Assembly (NCBI RefSeq): GCF_003945595.2 | Contig: NW_024104521.1 | Span: forward strand, 310,001 to 374,000 | Length of the DNA: 64,000 nt | DNA from: Pipra filicauda | Lineage: Eukaryota > Chordata > Aves > Passeriformes > Pipridae | Direction: 5' to 3' | Part shown: piece by piece, positions 25,415-37,600 of the stretch | Numbering within the stretch: the stretch's first letter is position 1 | Layout: every line of letters begins with the position of its first letter | The notes under the pieces: generated by a model | The model's database searches: none | Told to the model about the DNA's origin: nothing | The model's input: the letters and a program-made list of their open reading frames with translations, nothing else | Program-made: the position numbers and the translations under genes

Positions 25415-25430
25415 ATGACTTTTCGGTTTG

Positions 25431-27410
25431 AGGCTGTCCCGAGCACTTATTTCTGAGCATGGGACCTGGCCAATGTGGGCAAGACAGAGAGGGGTCTCCT
25501 CATGTCCCTGGTGCCCTGGCAGAGGGTGAATGCACAGGGCTTGTTGTGCTCCCGGGATGATGCTGGCTCGCCTCAGGCTGCTGGTTCCCAGCCAGAGCAT
25601 GGCCAGCTCCTTGCCACACCATGGAAAGTAGAAATCTCAGCAAGCACAAGGTACAGGGCAACTGGGAAATGGCCCTGTCCCCAAGCCAGAGCAAACAGGC
25701 AGCTCAGGGCCTGTCTGGACACCAAGGTGATGGGCATATTCCCTGGGGAGCAATGGGGGCAGTGCAGTCCTGCTGTGGGAACGGGGCAGCAGCAGCTGAG
25801 TAGCATAGAGGTGTCCTGGAGGGACAAAAGGGGGACAAAGGAGGGACAAGGGCCCCCCAGAGTGCCAGCCTGTATGGGGACTACCCCAGTCTCCTTCCAG
25901 AAGCTGGGGTGCCCTATGCCAGCACTATGGGCAAGATGCAGGCCACCGGTTCCCCCAGACCAGGGCAGATAGCTGTCCCCAGAGATGGCATCTTACTGTC
26001 CCCACTGGGGGAGATGTCTGGGGGTAGCTGGGTCCAACCCCCAGCCATGTGGACACTAGGCTTAAACTGTGGGTGCCTCATCCAACGCACACACCCCACT
26101 GTGGCCAAAAGTGTAGGGCAAGGAGCCTGTGGCTGTGATTAATGGTGGGATGAGGGCAGATCTGGCAGTAATGGGGAGGAAAAAAAGGGATGTGGGGGAA
26201 AATGGCTCTTAAAACAGGGCTGATGCAGTGGAGGGTGAGGGCAGGATGGGCCCATGACTTCAGAGCAGGGGCAGGGCTTGGATTTACACCTGCAGTGAGG
26301 GATACTACCTTGCCATCCTTACCCCTGAGGGACTGAGGTCAGCGGGGCTGCAGGATACAGGTGCTGTGGTGGGAGCTTGTGGCCGGGCAGGTGTGTACAG
26401 GGTGGCCCCAATGAGCCCATGGTGCGGTGGCACCCAGAGCTGAGATGTCAACACCCTTGCTCCTGATGTGCATTGAGCTCTGGCAGCCTCAGTGGGATGC
26501 CCTGGGCTGGAAGGGAGCAATGCTCTACAGAAGCAGATCCTGCCATCTGTGAAGGATCCTGCAGATCTAACCTGTTTGGATCCTGCACGTGCACCTGGGA
26601 ACTGGTGGAGGGCCCCAAGGCAACACTTGAAGTCTGAGCTGGAAAGCCCAAGTCTACCTATGAAGCCCCCAAACCTCCCTCCCCACATCAGATCCTGTGA
26701 GAAACTTGCTAGCTCCTGCTTTTTATCTTCTTTGGCAGGATGCATCTGTGTCCTCTGCTGCCCTGCCCCTGTGCCAGTACTGAGCCAGAGAGTTCCGAAT
26801 GGCACCCCAGCACCTGGTATGGACCAGACCAGGAAGAAACCCTGAAGCAAGACTGCCCTCCTCCCCATGACACTTTTGCCTCAGGTGGCAAAGTGCAGTG
26901 ATGCCTGCTAGTGCCAAGGAAAGTTAAGCAGTAACTAGGAGATGACAGTGAGCAAGCCATGGGTGCTTGAGGGGACAGGAAGCCCACTATGCAAAGGACA
27001 TTCGGGCACAGTTCACCCTGACTCCCCACTGGTGCCAGTCCAAAAGCTCATGGTGCCCCATGCAGGGACACGGAGCAGGGGCCAAAGACCATGCTGGGGG
27101 CTCCAGCTGCTCGGGGGTGGGAGGTGAGGGGTACAGGCACAGCTGAGGGCTAGCATAGGAAAAAGCTGGGCAGCAAGAAGAGCAGCTCTGGTCAAGGGGG
27201 TTGTGGCAGGGTGGGCTGCCAGAGGGGCCAGCACTGGGTCTGACAGTGTGGGGCGAGCGCTGGGTCTCTTGGGCAAGGAGGGAGCATCACCTGGGCACAG
27301 GCATTGGCCTGGCGGTGGCGGGCTCTCCCAGATGGGACAGGGACAGGGGTCTCCAGGGCAGATGCAGAATGTCAGGGTGGAATGGGGCCAGGAGCGGGGT
27401 TCAGGAGGGG
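25431..27410. other. LDB1-PROM3 intergenic spacer
   Basis: About 2 kb with no coding exon, RNA gene or repeat family I can support. Open frames here are short and low in complexity. Confidence 0.6.
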
Positions 27411-27414
27411 TGCC

Positions 27415-27830
27415 AAGGTGCGGCGCGACGGGGCGGGGCGAGGCGGGGCGGGGGGCCCCTCCCCGGCAGAGGTGGGGGCCGAGGCGGCCGCACGCCCCGG
27501 GGGGTCGGGGCGGAAGGGGCGGCTCTGTCCAGCCCTGCTCGCCCGTGCCGGGGCCGCCCGCGCTGCGGGCTCGGTGCGGAACTGTGCCGAGCTGTACCGA
27601 GCCGGGGACCTCCGCCCGCCACCGCCCCCCGCCGGGACGCGACCTCCGGGGCACCTGCCTGGTGCGTCCGCGGCACAACCGGGAGCGCCCCCCGCCCCTC
27701 CCCGCTCCTGACCCCATTTGCGGCTCCCGGAGTCCCGGCGGCGGAGCGGGGGTTGAGAACCACGGGGCGGGGGCTGAGAACCACGGGGCGGGGGCAGGGG
27801 TAGAGTCACCCGTGGCCCCCGCGGCGTGGG
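27415..27830 (+). promoter_or_regulatory. PROM3: CpG island, probable prominin promoter
   Basis: Dense CpG and multiple GGGGCGGGG-type GC boxes just upstream of the prominin coding exons, in matching orientation. It contains a perfect 21-bp tandem duplication at 27754-27795. No TATA box is apparent. The transcription start is unknown. Confidence 0.55.
27754..27795. repeat. Perfect 21-bp tandem duplication
   Basis: Two identical 21-bp copies (27754-27774 and 27775-27795), each beginning tgagaaccacgg and ending in a GC box, so the duplication doubles a potential SP1-type site in the prominin CpG island. Confidence 0.9.
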
Positions 27831-27990
27831 AAAGCTCTGCGGGGAGCGTGGATGGAGCCAGGCAGGCTCCCAGCCTTGGAGGAAGAACCCCGTTAGGGGG
27901 CCTCTGAGACTTGTCCCCCGCTTAGGGGGACCGGGGCGCGTTTGGAAAACGCCAGGTTTGCCGCAGTGCCCCGCTTCGGAAGATTTTTAG

Positions 27991-28076
27991 ATGCGAAACC
28001 TGGTTCTGTGGCTAGAGCTGGTTTGTGCCGAAACTGTGGCCGGCTCAATGCACTCCATCCCGAAGGGATGCCGGTG
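27991..28076 (+). other. PROM3: Candidate signal-peptide exon of the prominin gene
   Basis: The ATG at 27991 opens MRNLVLWLELVCAETVAG, a short hydrophobic stretch that could be a signal peptide, followed by a possible donor gtgagg at 28077. The exon would end in phase 2, while the next clear exon (28666) needs phase 0, so it cannot join directly. A 34-nt piece, 28392-28425, between an AG and a gtgagt donor, would restore the frame, but its acceptor is weak. Prominins need a cleaved signal peptide, so some upstream exon must exist; this is only a candidate. Confidence 0.2.
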
Positions 28077-28665
28077 GTGAGGGCATGGTATGGGATGGAT
28101 CACCCCGGGCCACCTAGCTCATGGGTTGGGGCAGGAGGAAACCAGCAAGAGCACGGGACCTCTGCGCAGGGTGAGGAGATGGGCTCTCTCCGGTGCCTGG
28201 GTCGGGACGCGTCGGTGGTGACCCGCTACGGAGAGGCGCCCGAGGTGGCCGGGTGCCAAGACGTATAGTGGGCAGGGTGGGGCGATCCCGGTATCGCCGC
28301 CTTTCCCGGCAAACACCTTGTCAGCAATCACCTCTGAAACTTAAACAAACCACAAACCTGGGCGCTGGCACTGTGTGGCTGGACCCTGCAGCAGCTGTGG
28401 ACGCACAGTGGTGCCAGAGGACAGGGTGAGTGCTCCTCTTCATCCCCCACAGCCCCTCTGGTCCCTCGTGGGCACCTCCTGCCTGGCTTCCCACCCCCCT
28501 GTTCCCAGGACTCCCCATCACTACTTGGTGCTCTCCCACAGCTTATTCCTTCCGGGCAGGAGCTGGCAGGTGCCTGATTTTTCTCTCTGTATTTCCTGGT
28601 TGGAGGCAGGGCAGGCTGGGTGGTCCTCTGCCCCGACGACACCGACAGCTCCTCTCTGTGCCCAG

Positions 28666-31600
28666 GTGTCTACCGGAGCTGCTGCAATGGAGCTGGGGAA
28701 CATCCCACAGCCTACTTACGGCCCTGGCCTTGAGGGGCCAGGGAGCAACACACCGGGGCTGCTGGCAATGGCACACGGCTTCCTGAGGCTGGTGCAGCCC
28801 AATCCCCTGCCCGTAGGTGGGTACACGACAGTGGAGGGGCTGGCAAGGGGGTGGGGGGGGCTGCTTTGAGCTTCCCGGTCCCAGCTGAGCCTGAGCCTTC
28901 CTGCACTGCTGACTGTCCATTCAGCATTTTAACACTGGGGTACTGGGTAAGGAGGGGTATGGCTGGGGGAATCAGAGTGGGGTCCCCAAGGATTGCTATC
29001 TGCGTCCTGCGCATATCCCATCACAACTGTCACGGGGGCTTTCTCAGCTGGACCTCAAGACAGGCATTGGTGGTAGTCTCACCTTGCAGACTCCTGCCCT
29101 ATCCTCACCCCACTCTGCCTGCAGAGTCCTTGTCTGGCGTGCAGTTCTCTGTGCTTGCTGGCCACCAAGAGCAGCGTGTCCCAGTGCCAGTGCCCGCACA
29201 GCAGCTCTGCGGGCACTCCCTGCACACTGCCCAGCTTGCCAGAGCTTGCTCTTGCTCCTCCACATCTGAGGGGACAGGGATGTGTCGCTGGCACAGCTCT
29301 GCCCTGAACTTGCCACTATCAACTTGCAGGCAAAGGTGCGGCTGGCAAACTCCTCAATGGCCTTGTGGCCTTGTGGCCTTGTTCATGTCACACAGATACC
29401 AGGGTGCAATAAATGGCACCCTGTGTCATCATGGCTTGTAATGAGTCCGTGGGCCATGGGCAGGGCAAGCCCCGGGGATGAAAGAGACAGCACGTCAGGG
29501 GGACTTTGCCCCTGCAGCCATCCCACGCAGGCAGTGCCCTCAGGCATTTCCCTGGGGCTGGGTTGCAGGAGAACAGCCCCAGGGCAGTGCCTCTGATGTC
29601 CAGTGGGCTGAGGACCCCCTTGTTCTGTGGAACCCTGAGAGTCTGGGGCTGGCAGCACTTTTCCCAGATGCAAAAATGCTGTGCAGCATGTGGGCTGGGG
29701 AGGGCAACTGGAAAGGAGAAACATGCCAGGCACTCACAGCTGGTCTGAGCCACAGGTGATGCCTGGGACTGGGAGTCCATCTCTGAAATGAGCAGAGTGT
29801 GGGGCCTGCCTGGAGAGCCCCCCAGGCCCTAGCACCTGCTCACAGCCCTCTCTGCTTCTTATTCCCCAGAAATTATTGATTTTGGGCAGTCCCAGATCGA
29901 ATTCAACCAGGAGGATATCAAGGAGGTGAGCAGGCAGCCAGGGCAGAGATCTGGCAGCCCCAGACCACCATGGACTGGGGGATGCTAGCAGGTGCTGCTC
30001 TGAGGCTGAGCCCTGGATGCCATACAGCAGCAAGGGGAGATATGCAGCCTCCTGAGGGGACCCATTCTGCCCTGTGTGGGTTTGGACAGGACCCTCAGAG
30101 CTGAGGAGTCTTCAGGGGCACCAGTGTTATGCTGCCTCTCATTCTTCTTATCCCAGCTGCTGCAGTATGAGCTGGGTTTTCTGGTCTGTGTGGCCATTGG
30201 AGTCCTCTTCATCATATTCGTGCCGCTGGTGGGATGCTGCTTCTGCTGCTGCCGCTGCTGCGGGAACTGCGGGGGCCGCATGTACCAGAAGCAGGAGCCA
30301 GGGATGGGCTGCCGGCGCTGGGCGCTCTGGGTCTCCGTCCTGCTGGTCACGGCTTTCCTCCTGTGAGTACTCTGGCCGGGACGCTCCGGATGGGACCCAG
30401 GGGTGGGTGGAAACGCCGGCGCTAGGCGGCCGTGCCAGGAAACTGCCATTGTTCACATGAGTAGATCCCGGCACGGTGGGACAAAGGAGAGGAAGCGGCG
30501 GCGGTGGGAAGCTGGCCCCGGGGGCCTGCTCATTTGCAGGGCACAAACCTTTCCAGACAGCTTCTCCACGGGGAACTGGAGGTGCACTGGGTACTGGGCT
30601 CCCCCGTGCCTCAGTTTCCTGCGTCCCTCTTCTCTGGTCCCTTAGCTCTGTGCAGGGCACTTGCTGGGATGCACTGGAAGGGGGGGGTCACTGGCGTGCT
30701 CCAGACCCTGCAGGCTGGGCTCGGTGTGGGTGGATTTGGAAGGTACTGGGAGGAGAGCATCAGGATTAAGTTCCCCGTGCACTGACCCTGCCGCCCTTCC
30801 CTTTAGGGCTGGTGGTGTCTGTGCCTTCATCAGCAACGCCCGCTTCTCCCAGGCCGTGAACAGCACCTTCCCTAATGTGAACAACACGCTGGACAACATC
30901 ACCACCTACCTGGCCTCCATTCCCCAGGCATGCCTGGTCCCCCTGCCACGCCTGGGGTGCCTGATGGGGGGCAAGGGGCCAGATGTAGGGGGCAGCCTAA
31001 ATAGCCTCCTGGGGAGGGGCAACAATAGGGCTGGAGTGAGGGAAGGGTTCCCACCCACACTGACACCAAATCTCTATCCCTACAGCAAGTTGATTTTATC
31101 ATTGACAGCAGCGACGTGCCACTGGGCCATGTCAACAGCAGCCTCCAGGGTGAGTGTGTGTGGTGGGCGGGGCTGGAGGTGCCCCTGTGGTGAGCTGATC
31201 CAGGGCTGGGGATGCTTGGGCAGTGGGGGTATTGTGTGGGTTTGCCTTGCTGCCCTATGGATGGTTGCTGACCCTGGGGGTCACTGGGCTGGTTCTTATG
31301 GGGGTGTCCAAAGGGATTAAATCTGGGGGCTCCTTCAGGCTTCAGCTCTGCTCCAGCAGCTGCTTTTCCCCGTTCAGGCTCCTCTCTGGGAAGGGTGATG
31401 CAGGTGGTGGCAGGGTGGGGGTGCCCCCTCTGACCCCCACCTGAGGGGTGGGTGAGGGCTGGGGTGCTGGGAGGCATCAGTGTTTTCACCAGCTTTCCTG
31501 CAAGCGGAGGTTCTGTGAGTGACACCACCTCTCCCATCTCTGCAGACATTGGGCCCAACCTGGGCAGCATGATCACCTCACGCATCAGGAACAGCACGGA

Positions 31601-34600
31601 CGGGGCTCTGGGATCTCTCCAGAGCCTCTTGCAAGGTAATGGCCCCACCCCTGGGAGGCTGACAGGGGACTCAGGGATGCTGGGGCTGAGAGCTGGGGTA
31701 GGTGCATGTTTGGGTAAGGCTCCCAGGGAGTGGGATCCATCTGGCCTCCCAGTCGCACCCTGGGGCAAGTGCTGGGGCTTTGGGGGTGCCCCTATGTTGC
31801 ATGGGGTCATGCAACCTCAGGGTCCCTGAGGTTCAGCTTGGTGAGAATAAGTCCCTGCCACACTGGCAGGATAAGGCCCTGAGCCCCCTGCTGTCTCCCC
31901 AGGGATGGAGAAGCTGGAGGCCACCTTCTACAACATCACCACCAGTCGCTCAGACCTTGAGGAGCTGCAGAGCAAGTTCGGGCAGCGGCTGGACAGCCTG
32001 CGGGACAGCCTCAACCAGACCCTGCAGCGCTGTGGCTCCCCCTGCAACAGCGTGTCTCTCAATGGCCTCGCCTTCACCGCCAACTTCAGCACGGTGAGGA
32101 GGGGCGGGGGGCGGGGTGAGGGGCCTCGCAGCCCCTTCTCCAGCCCCCTGTTGCACTCTCACCCCAGGCTCTTCCCTGCAGATCCCCAGTGTGCAGCAGC
32201 AGCTGGAGGCACTGCGTGATGTCTCTCGCTCCAGCATAGCGACTGATTTAGAGAAGGTGAGAGGTGTCCCTTAGAGACAGGCTATGGACTGGGTGCTCGC
32301 AGCACTGCTGGGGTGTGCTGACAGGGGTGGCTTGGGAAAAGCCCTGTGGGGAGTTCATTGCTGTGACATGAAGGGAAGGGCTGGCTAGAGGTCTGTTCAC
32401 TGTCTCCACCACCCCTGTGCACTGGTGGGGTGGACTGGGTGCTCTGGGGGTCCCGGCTATCCTGTGCACTGGGATCTGAGGCCAAGAGGATGTGCTGCTC
32501 AGCCCTGGGTTGAGGGCAAGGGTGTGAACTGTATGCTGTGCTCCCTTGCTGCAGGTTAACAGAACACTGAACATGATCTCTGAGAAGGTGCAAGAGCAGG
32601 CCCAGGATGTGGTGGCAAGTAAGCAGGGCTTTGTGTGCAGTGTGCCAACTTCTTCTCTCCCAAGACTCCCTCCTCCCTTTTCAACCCACCCCTGCCTGGT
32701 GGACTTTACCTGCTGCCAACCTACTGCTTGCAACCCTGGCTGTCCCCAGGTGCCATTGTGCCAATGCCATCTTTGGCCATGATTGTCCCTATCCCATCCT
32801 CTCCTGGTCTCCGCTGCCCTGCAGGACCTGGGCAGCAGCTTGCAGTGCCAACCTGTCCCCTGCAGAAACACAGGACCAGCTGGGCTTCATCAGGCAGGAG
32901 ATCAGAAGCTTGCAGGAACAGCTGCCATTCCCGGATGTGGAGGAGAAAGTTGGGGCCTTTGTGGGCAACACCACGTTGGTGCTGGAGGAGTACAGGGGGC
33001 CGATCATCACCTGGGATGGGCTCAGGTAGGTGAGGGGCTGCTGCATCCCCAGCTCTGTTGTCCAGAGAGGCTCAGGTTCCTGATCCTGATCGGGACCTCC
33101 TGGAGGTGGGAGCTCACTGGGTGGTGGAGCTGAGGATGCAGGGTAGTCAGAGCTGTACCTTGCAGCTGCTTGTGCCCCTTCACTGCTAGAGTGCCTGGGG
33201 CCTTTTTCATCCCCGGGAAAGCAGCCAGTGGACTGTTGGGTGCTGTTCAGGGTCCCCGATCCTTCTGTCTGACTCCTGCTCTTTGTCTTGCCCCAGGTTG
33301 ATTGTGTGTGCCCTCCTGTGCTGCACAGTGCTGCTGGTGGTCCTCTGCAACGTTTTTGGGCTGCTACTGGGGCCCCTGGGGCTGAAGGAAGGTGTGCTGC
33401 CCACAAAACGCAGTGGCCTCTCCAACGCTGGCGGGAACTTCTTCATGGCGTGAGGCTCCCTTTGTTGCTGAGGATGTGTGTGGGAGCAGTGGGTTGGGTG
33501 GGCAGGGCTGCTCAAGCTCCTAAATAATCATGTTACTGCAGTCCCATTATATTAATAGCCCACCCCATGGCAACTCCCCATGCAGCGGTAAATGTGAAGG
33601 TAAAACATGGTGCTGGTGAGAGGCGTTCGAGGGGAGCCCGTTTGCCCTGTGCTGGTGGGGGCTGACTGTGTGTGTGGTCCTGCAGCTCTGCAGGGGAGTG
33701 CTGGCTTGCAAAGCTGTGGGAAGCTATTCTGGAATCCAAGCTCCAGGTCGTACTCTGGGGGCTGAAGGCAGAATGGAGATGTGCTTGGAGGAATGATGGT
33801 GTTCCTGGAATTGTGGAGGGCAAGGGTTGTGCAGCCCCTGGGCTTTGTGAGCTGGGGGCAATGCCAACATCAGCACTGGGGCACAGGGCCAACAGGTGCT
33901 GACAGCATTTCTGTCCCGGCAGAGGGGTTGGCTTCAGCTTCATCTTCTCCTGGCTGCTGATGCTGCTGGTGATGATCATCTTCGTGGTGGGGGGGAATGT
34001 CTACATGTTATTCTGCGAGTCCTGGCGCAACCAGCAGCTCTTCCAGGTGAGCTCCCTGTGGGGAGACACTCCTGCCCAGAGCCACTGCTGCCTTTCCGAG
34101 GGCTGCTGTTGGAGCTGTAGCAGCACTGGCCATTTGGGATATCCTTCTGAGGTGTTCTGCCCTGCACTGTGTCTAGTTTTTCCATCTCTTCTCTTGCTCT
34201 TAGCTCCTGGACACTCCCGGCCTGATCCCTGGCTTCAACCTCTCAGAGCTGCTGGGCCAGGAGGGTGACACGACAAACTTCTCAGAGATATACAGGTGGG
34301 TCCCAGCCCTGGCACTGTGTCTTTGGGGAAGGGTACACCTGCTCAATGTCCTCAGATGCTCTCCAGGAGGGGGGCAGCTTGCCCTACCTGCTGTGGCTGT
34401 GGGCAGGCACTGATGCCAGGGAAGGACCAAGGTGCGACCTACCTGCACAGGTGAGGACATACTCCTGGGAGGGGGTAGCCTTTGCCTGCCCTGTTTTCAG
34501 CCCACGCCCCCATCCCGCAGGCAATGCCGGCAAGATGCTTCTCTGTGGAAAACTCTGCACTTGGACCAGCGTGTGTCCCTGGATGAGCTCTTGAATATCA

Positions 34601-37600
34601 GCCAGGTGAGCCTGGGGGTGCCAGGTCTGGAAGGCAGGGATGGGGGCACAGAGCTGAGGGGACAGTGAGGGGCCAGCACATGCTCCATATGGCCCCCTTT
34701 GCTCTGGTAGTACACAGGAGAGATCTCCATGGCTTTCAAGGAGATGAACATCACCCTGAGCCCCGTCTCCCTGCTCAACCAGACACAGGAAGACATGCTG
34801 CTGCATGCCAGTCAGGCTGGGCAGCCCCCCGACTTCACCCTCACCCTGGAGCAGGTGGGCTGAAGGCAGCCTGGTGTTGGGATGGGGGTGTTTGGATGTG
34901 TGTTGAGGATGTCCACTGTCACCTACCCTTTGCTGCTGTGGTAATCCTACTGCAGGCTCTCATCCATGTCACCCCATTTGGCAACCAAGCTCATCCTCCA
35001 CCCAGAAGGCCTTGACTCCACTCTGCCCCACAAGGATGGCATACAGGAGCCCCATTCTCATGGCTTTCTCTGCCTTTTCCAGCTGGATCAGAACATAACC
35101 CAGGGAAGCCTCCTGGATCTGGCCACAGAGTTGGAGCAGCTGGCAGAAAAAACGGTGAGAGACCATGGCACTCCAGGGCCATGGCCACCCTGTCCTCAAA
35201 GCCACTGGCTGCAGGGCTCCTCTGTCCCTGCCTGGGTGTTGAGAGGAGGCGATGCCCTTCACCCTTGTCCAGCTCTTTTCCCCAGCCAGGCCCATCAGCT
35301 GGCTATGGTGGGGCCTGGACCTTGTGCCTGGGGCACTGCTGACTGTAGCTTCTCCAGGACATAGATGTGAAAACGGACCTGGAAGATGAGGCTCGTAAAC
35401 TGAGGGAGGTGGACAAGGAGATGCAGGTGGACTTCTCTGGACCACTGGTGAGCGAAGCTGAGGGAGGTCCTGGGGGTGCTGGCTTGGGCTTCCCTAGAGC
35501 TTGGAGCCTGCTGGCATGGTCTTGTCTGAGTTGTGAGGTCCACACCTCTGACCTCCCTCTCTTGGTCCTCAGCAAAGCCTGAAGAAGAACATCTACTCAG
35601 TGCAGAGCGGGGCTGCCCAGCTCGAGGTAAGCTGCACAAGGGGACTTCCTGAGTGCACCCCAGTCCAGGGCACCCTGCAAAGCGCCCTTGAGGTCCTGCA
35701 GCAGAGATGGTGGGGGTAACCTGCAGTCTAGGGGGCTGGTGGCTGCTGTGGGACTCCCCAGGCATTCTCTGCAGGGGCTGCTCATGGGGCAAAGGGAGGG
35801 GGCCCATGTCATGGACCCTGCCAGGTACAGGCTCCCTTCACCTGAAGTACTTGGGCACTACCAGTGTGTGACTGCTGGGAACACTACAGCTGAGAGAGGC
35901 TGTGCCCCAAGGAGTGCTGCTGTGCAGGGTAGGGACCCCACTTTCATCACACTGCTGAGAGCACCTTTCACCCCAGGGACAGACAAGAACTGCGCTGGAC
36001 AAAGCCAACAAAACCCAGAAGTTCCTGGAGAGGGAGACTCCTAACATCATCAAGAATGTGAGCTTGCCTTGTCCTGCTCCTGGGCCACACTGTGGGGATG
36101 TGATTGCACCCCCATATCAAGACTTCCCTCTGCACAGGGATGCCAAGCAATGTCTGGCTGCTTGTCCTGCCCTGCTGTCTTCCCTGGGGGTTTCCTGCAC
36201 CCCTGGGTGCCCCTGCCCCTTATGGCACCCCCAGCAAGGGGCTGGGGTGGGGTGAAGCATGCAGTTGAGGTGGTCTGAGAGCCCTCATCCTGACACAGAG
36301 GGGACATGGGGCATGGAGAGGGCTGGTGGTGCAGCATCTCCACTCTGTGCTTCCCCCCACCAGGAGACGCGGGCCTTCCTGGAGCAGCTGTTGCATTTCT
36401 TTGAGACCTACATCTCATGGGCCAAGAGCAGGGTGAGTTGAGCCTTCCTTGGTGGGGTGGAGGGAAGGGGAGGATGAGCTGCAGGGTGCTGACATGTCCT
36501 GTCCCCACCCATGTGTCCAGCTGACAGAAGATGTGGCACGCTGCAAACCTGTAGCTCAGACCCTGGATAATGTGGAGGTCATTGGCTGCGACTACATCAT
36601 GGACTCTGTGGTGAGTGGGGTAGCGGTGTGTGGAGTGAAACGTGTGTGTGGGGTGGCTGTGAGGTCCCCTTGTTTCCATCATGCATAGGATGAGGGATGC
36701 AGGGAAGGATGAGGGATGCACAGGAAGCATCCCGAGAAGCAGGGCTCAGCTTCTCCCCAGCGGATTGCTGTGGCTAAGAGCAAGCTGTGAGAAGGAGTGG
36801 GTGGTCATCGGGGAGCTCTGAGAGCAAAAGATATTCTCACAGCTGCTGTCTACCCCTAATGGCTCTCCTCCCAACCCCCCAGAATGCCTTCTGGTTCAGC
36901 CTGGGCTGGTGCACATTGTTCCTGCTGCCCAGCATCATCCTGTCTGTCAGACTTGCCAAGTTTTACCGCCGCATGGACATTGCTGATGTGTACAGGTGAG
37001 GAGCAGCCCCACTCCCTATGGCCAGACTGGGTCTGGGGTCCCCTCGTGCACTGCCAGCTGTCCCTTCATGTGCCTCATGGTAGCCTGTGGGGCTGATCCT
37101 AAAGTAACATGGGCTGACTTGGGACTCTCAGCCTCTGAGGGTGGAGATGTTCTGGAGAAGAGCCTGGCCCTGCCAGCTCTGAACCTCTTCTTTGGGCAGA
37201 TGAAAGTGCATCCAGCTCCCCTCGGAGGAAGGAGCTGGTAGGGCTGCAGCCCCAGCCTGGTTCAGGGTCCATCACCTGCCTGGCTCTGTTTTGCACTATT
37301 TTTGTCCTGGGGCCCCCAAACAGGAGCTCAGCTTCATGCTGTGCAGAATGCAATGTGCTGCATGGATGGTGTCCTTGCCACGAGGGTGCAGTGCTTGCTC
37401 ACACACCTGTGGCCACCGGTGTCCCAGGGCTGCCCCCCAGCCCTCTGGGACCCTCTGACCAGCAGCTCCACTGCCACTCCACTGCTGAACCCTGAAGGTA
37501 GTGAGCAGTTTCCTGTTGGCTTTCCAACTCCTGAGGGCTACATCTTGGCCCTGCAGTGCAGCCAGTGTGCTTGGGGCTCCCCAGCCCTGGTCCTGTACTG

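Larger units (their letters stand above)
23042..25430 (+). other. LDB1: LDB1 3' untranslated region
   Basis: Non-coding sequence following the LDB1 stop. The part from about 24010 to 24340 reads like a well-kept 3' UTR: little low complexity, with TGTACA/TGTACG-type and other U-rich motifs. It ends in an A-rich run with AATAAA at 24382. A further kilobase leads to a second AATAAA at 25409. Poly(A)-like and T-rich runs interrupt it (23910-23960, 24345-24385, 25270-25370). Whether the distal part is transcribed cannot be told from sequence. Confidence 0.75.

Noticed and set aside
27201..27907. Open frames of about 200-234 codons in the prominin CpG island
   Set aside because: CpG-island composition on both strands; no prominin similarity, and the frame is not linked to the first clear exon.
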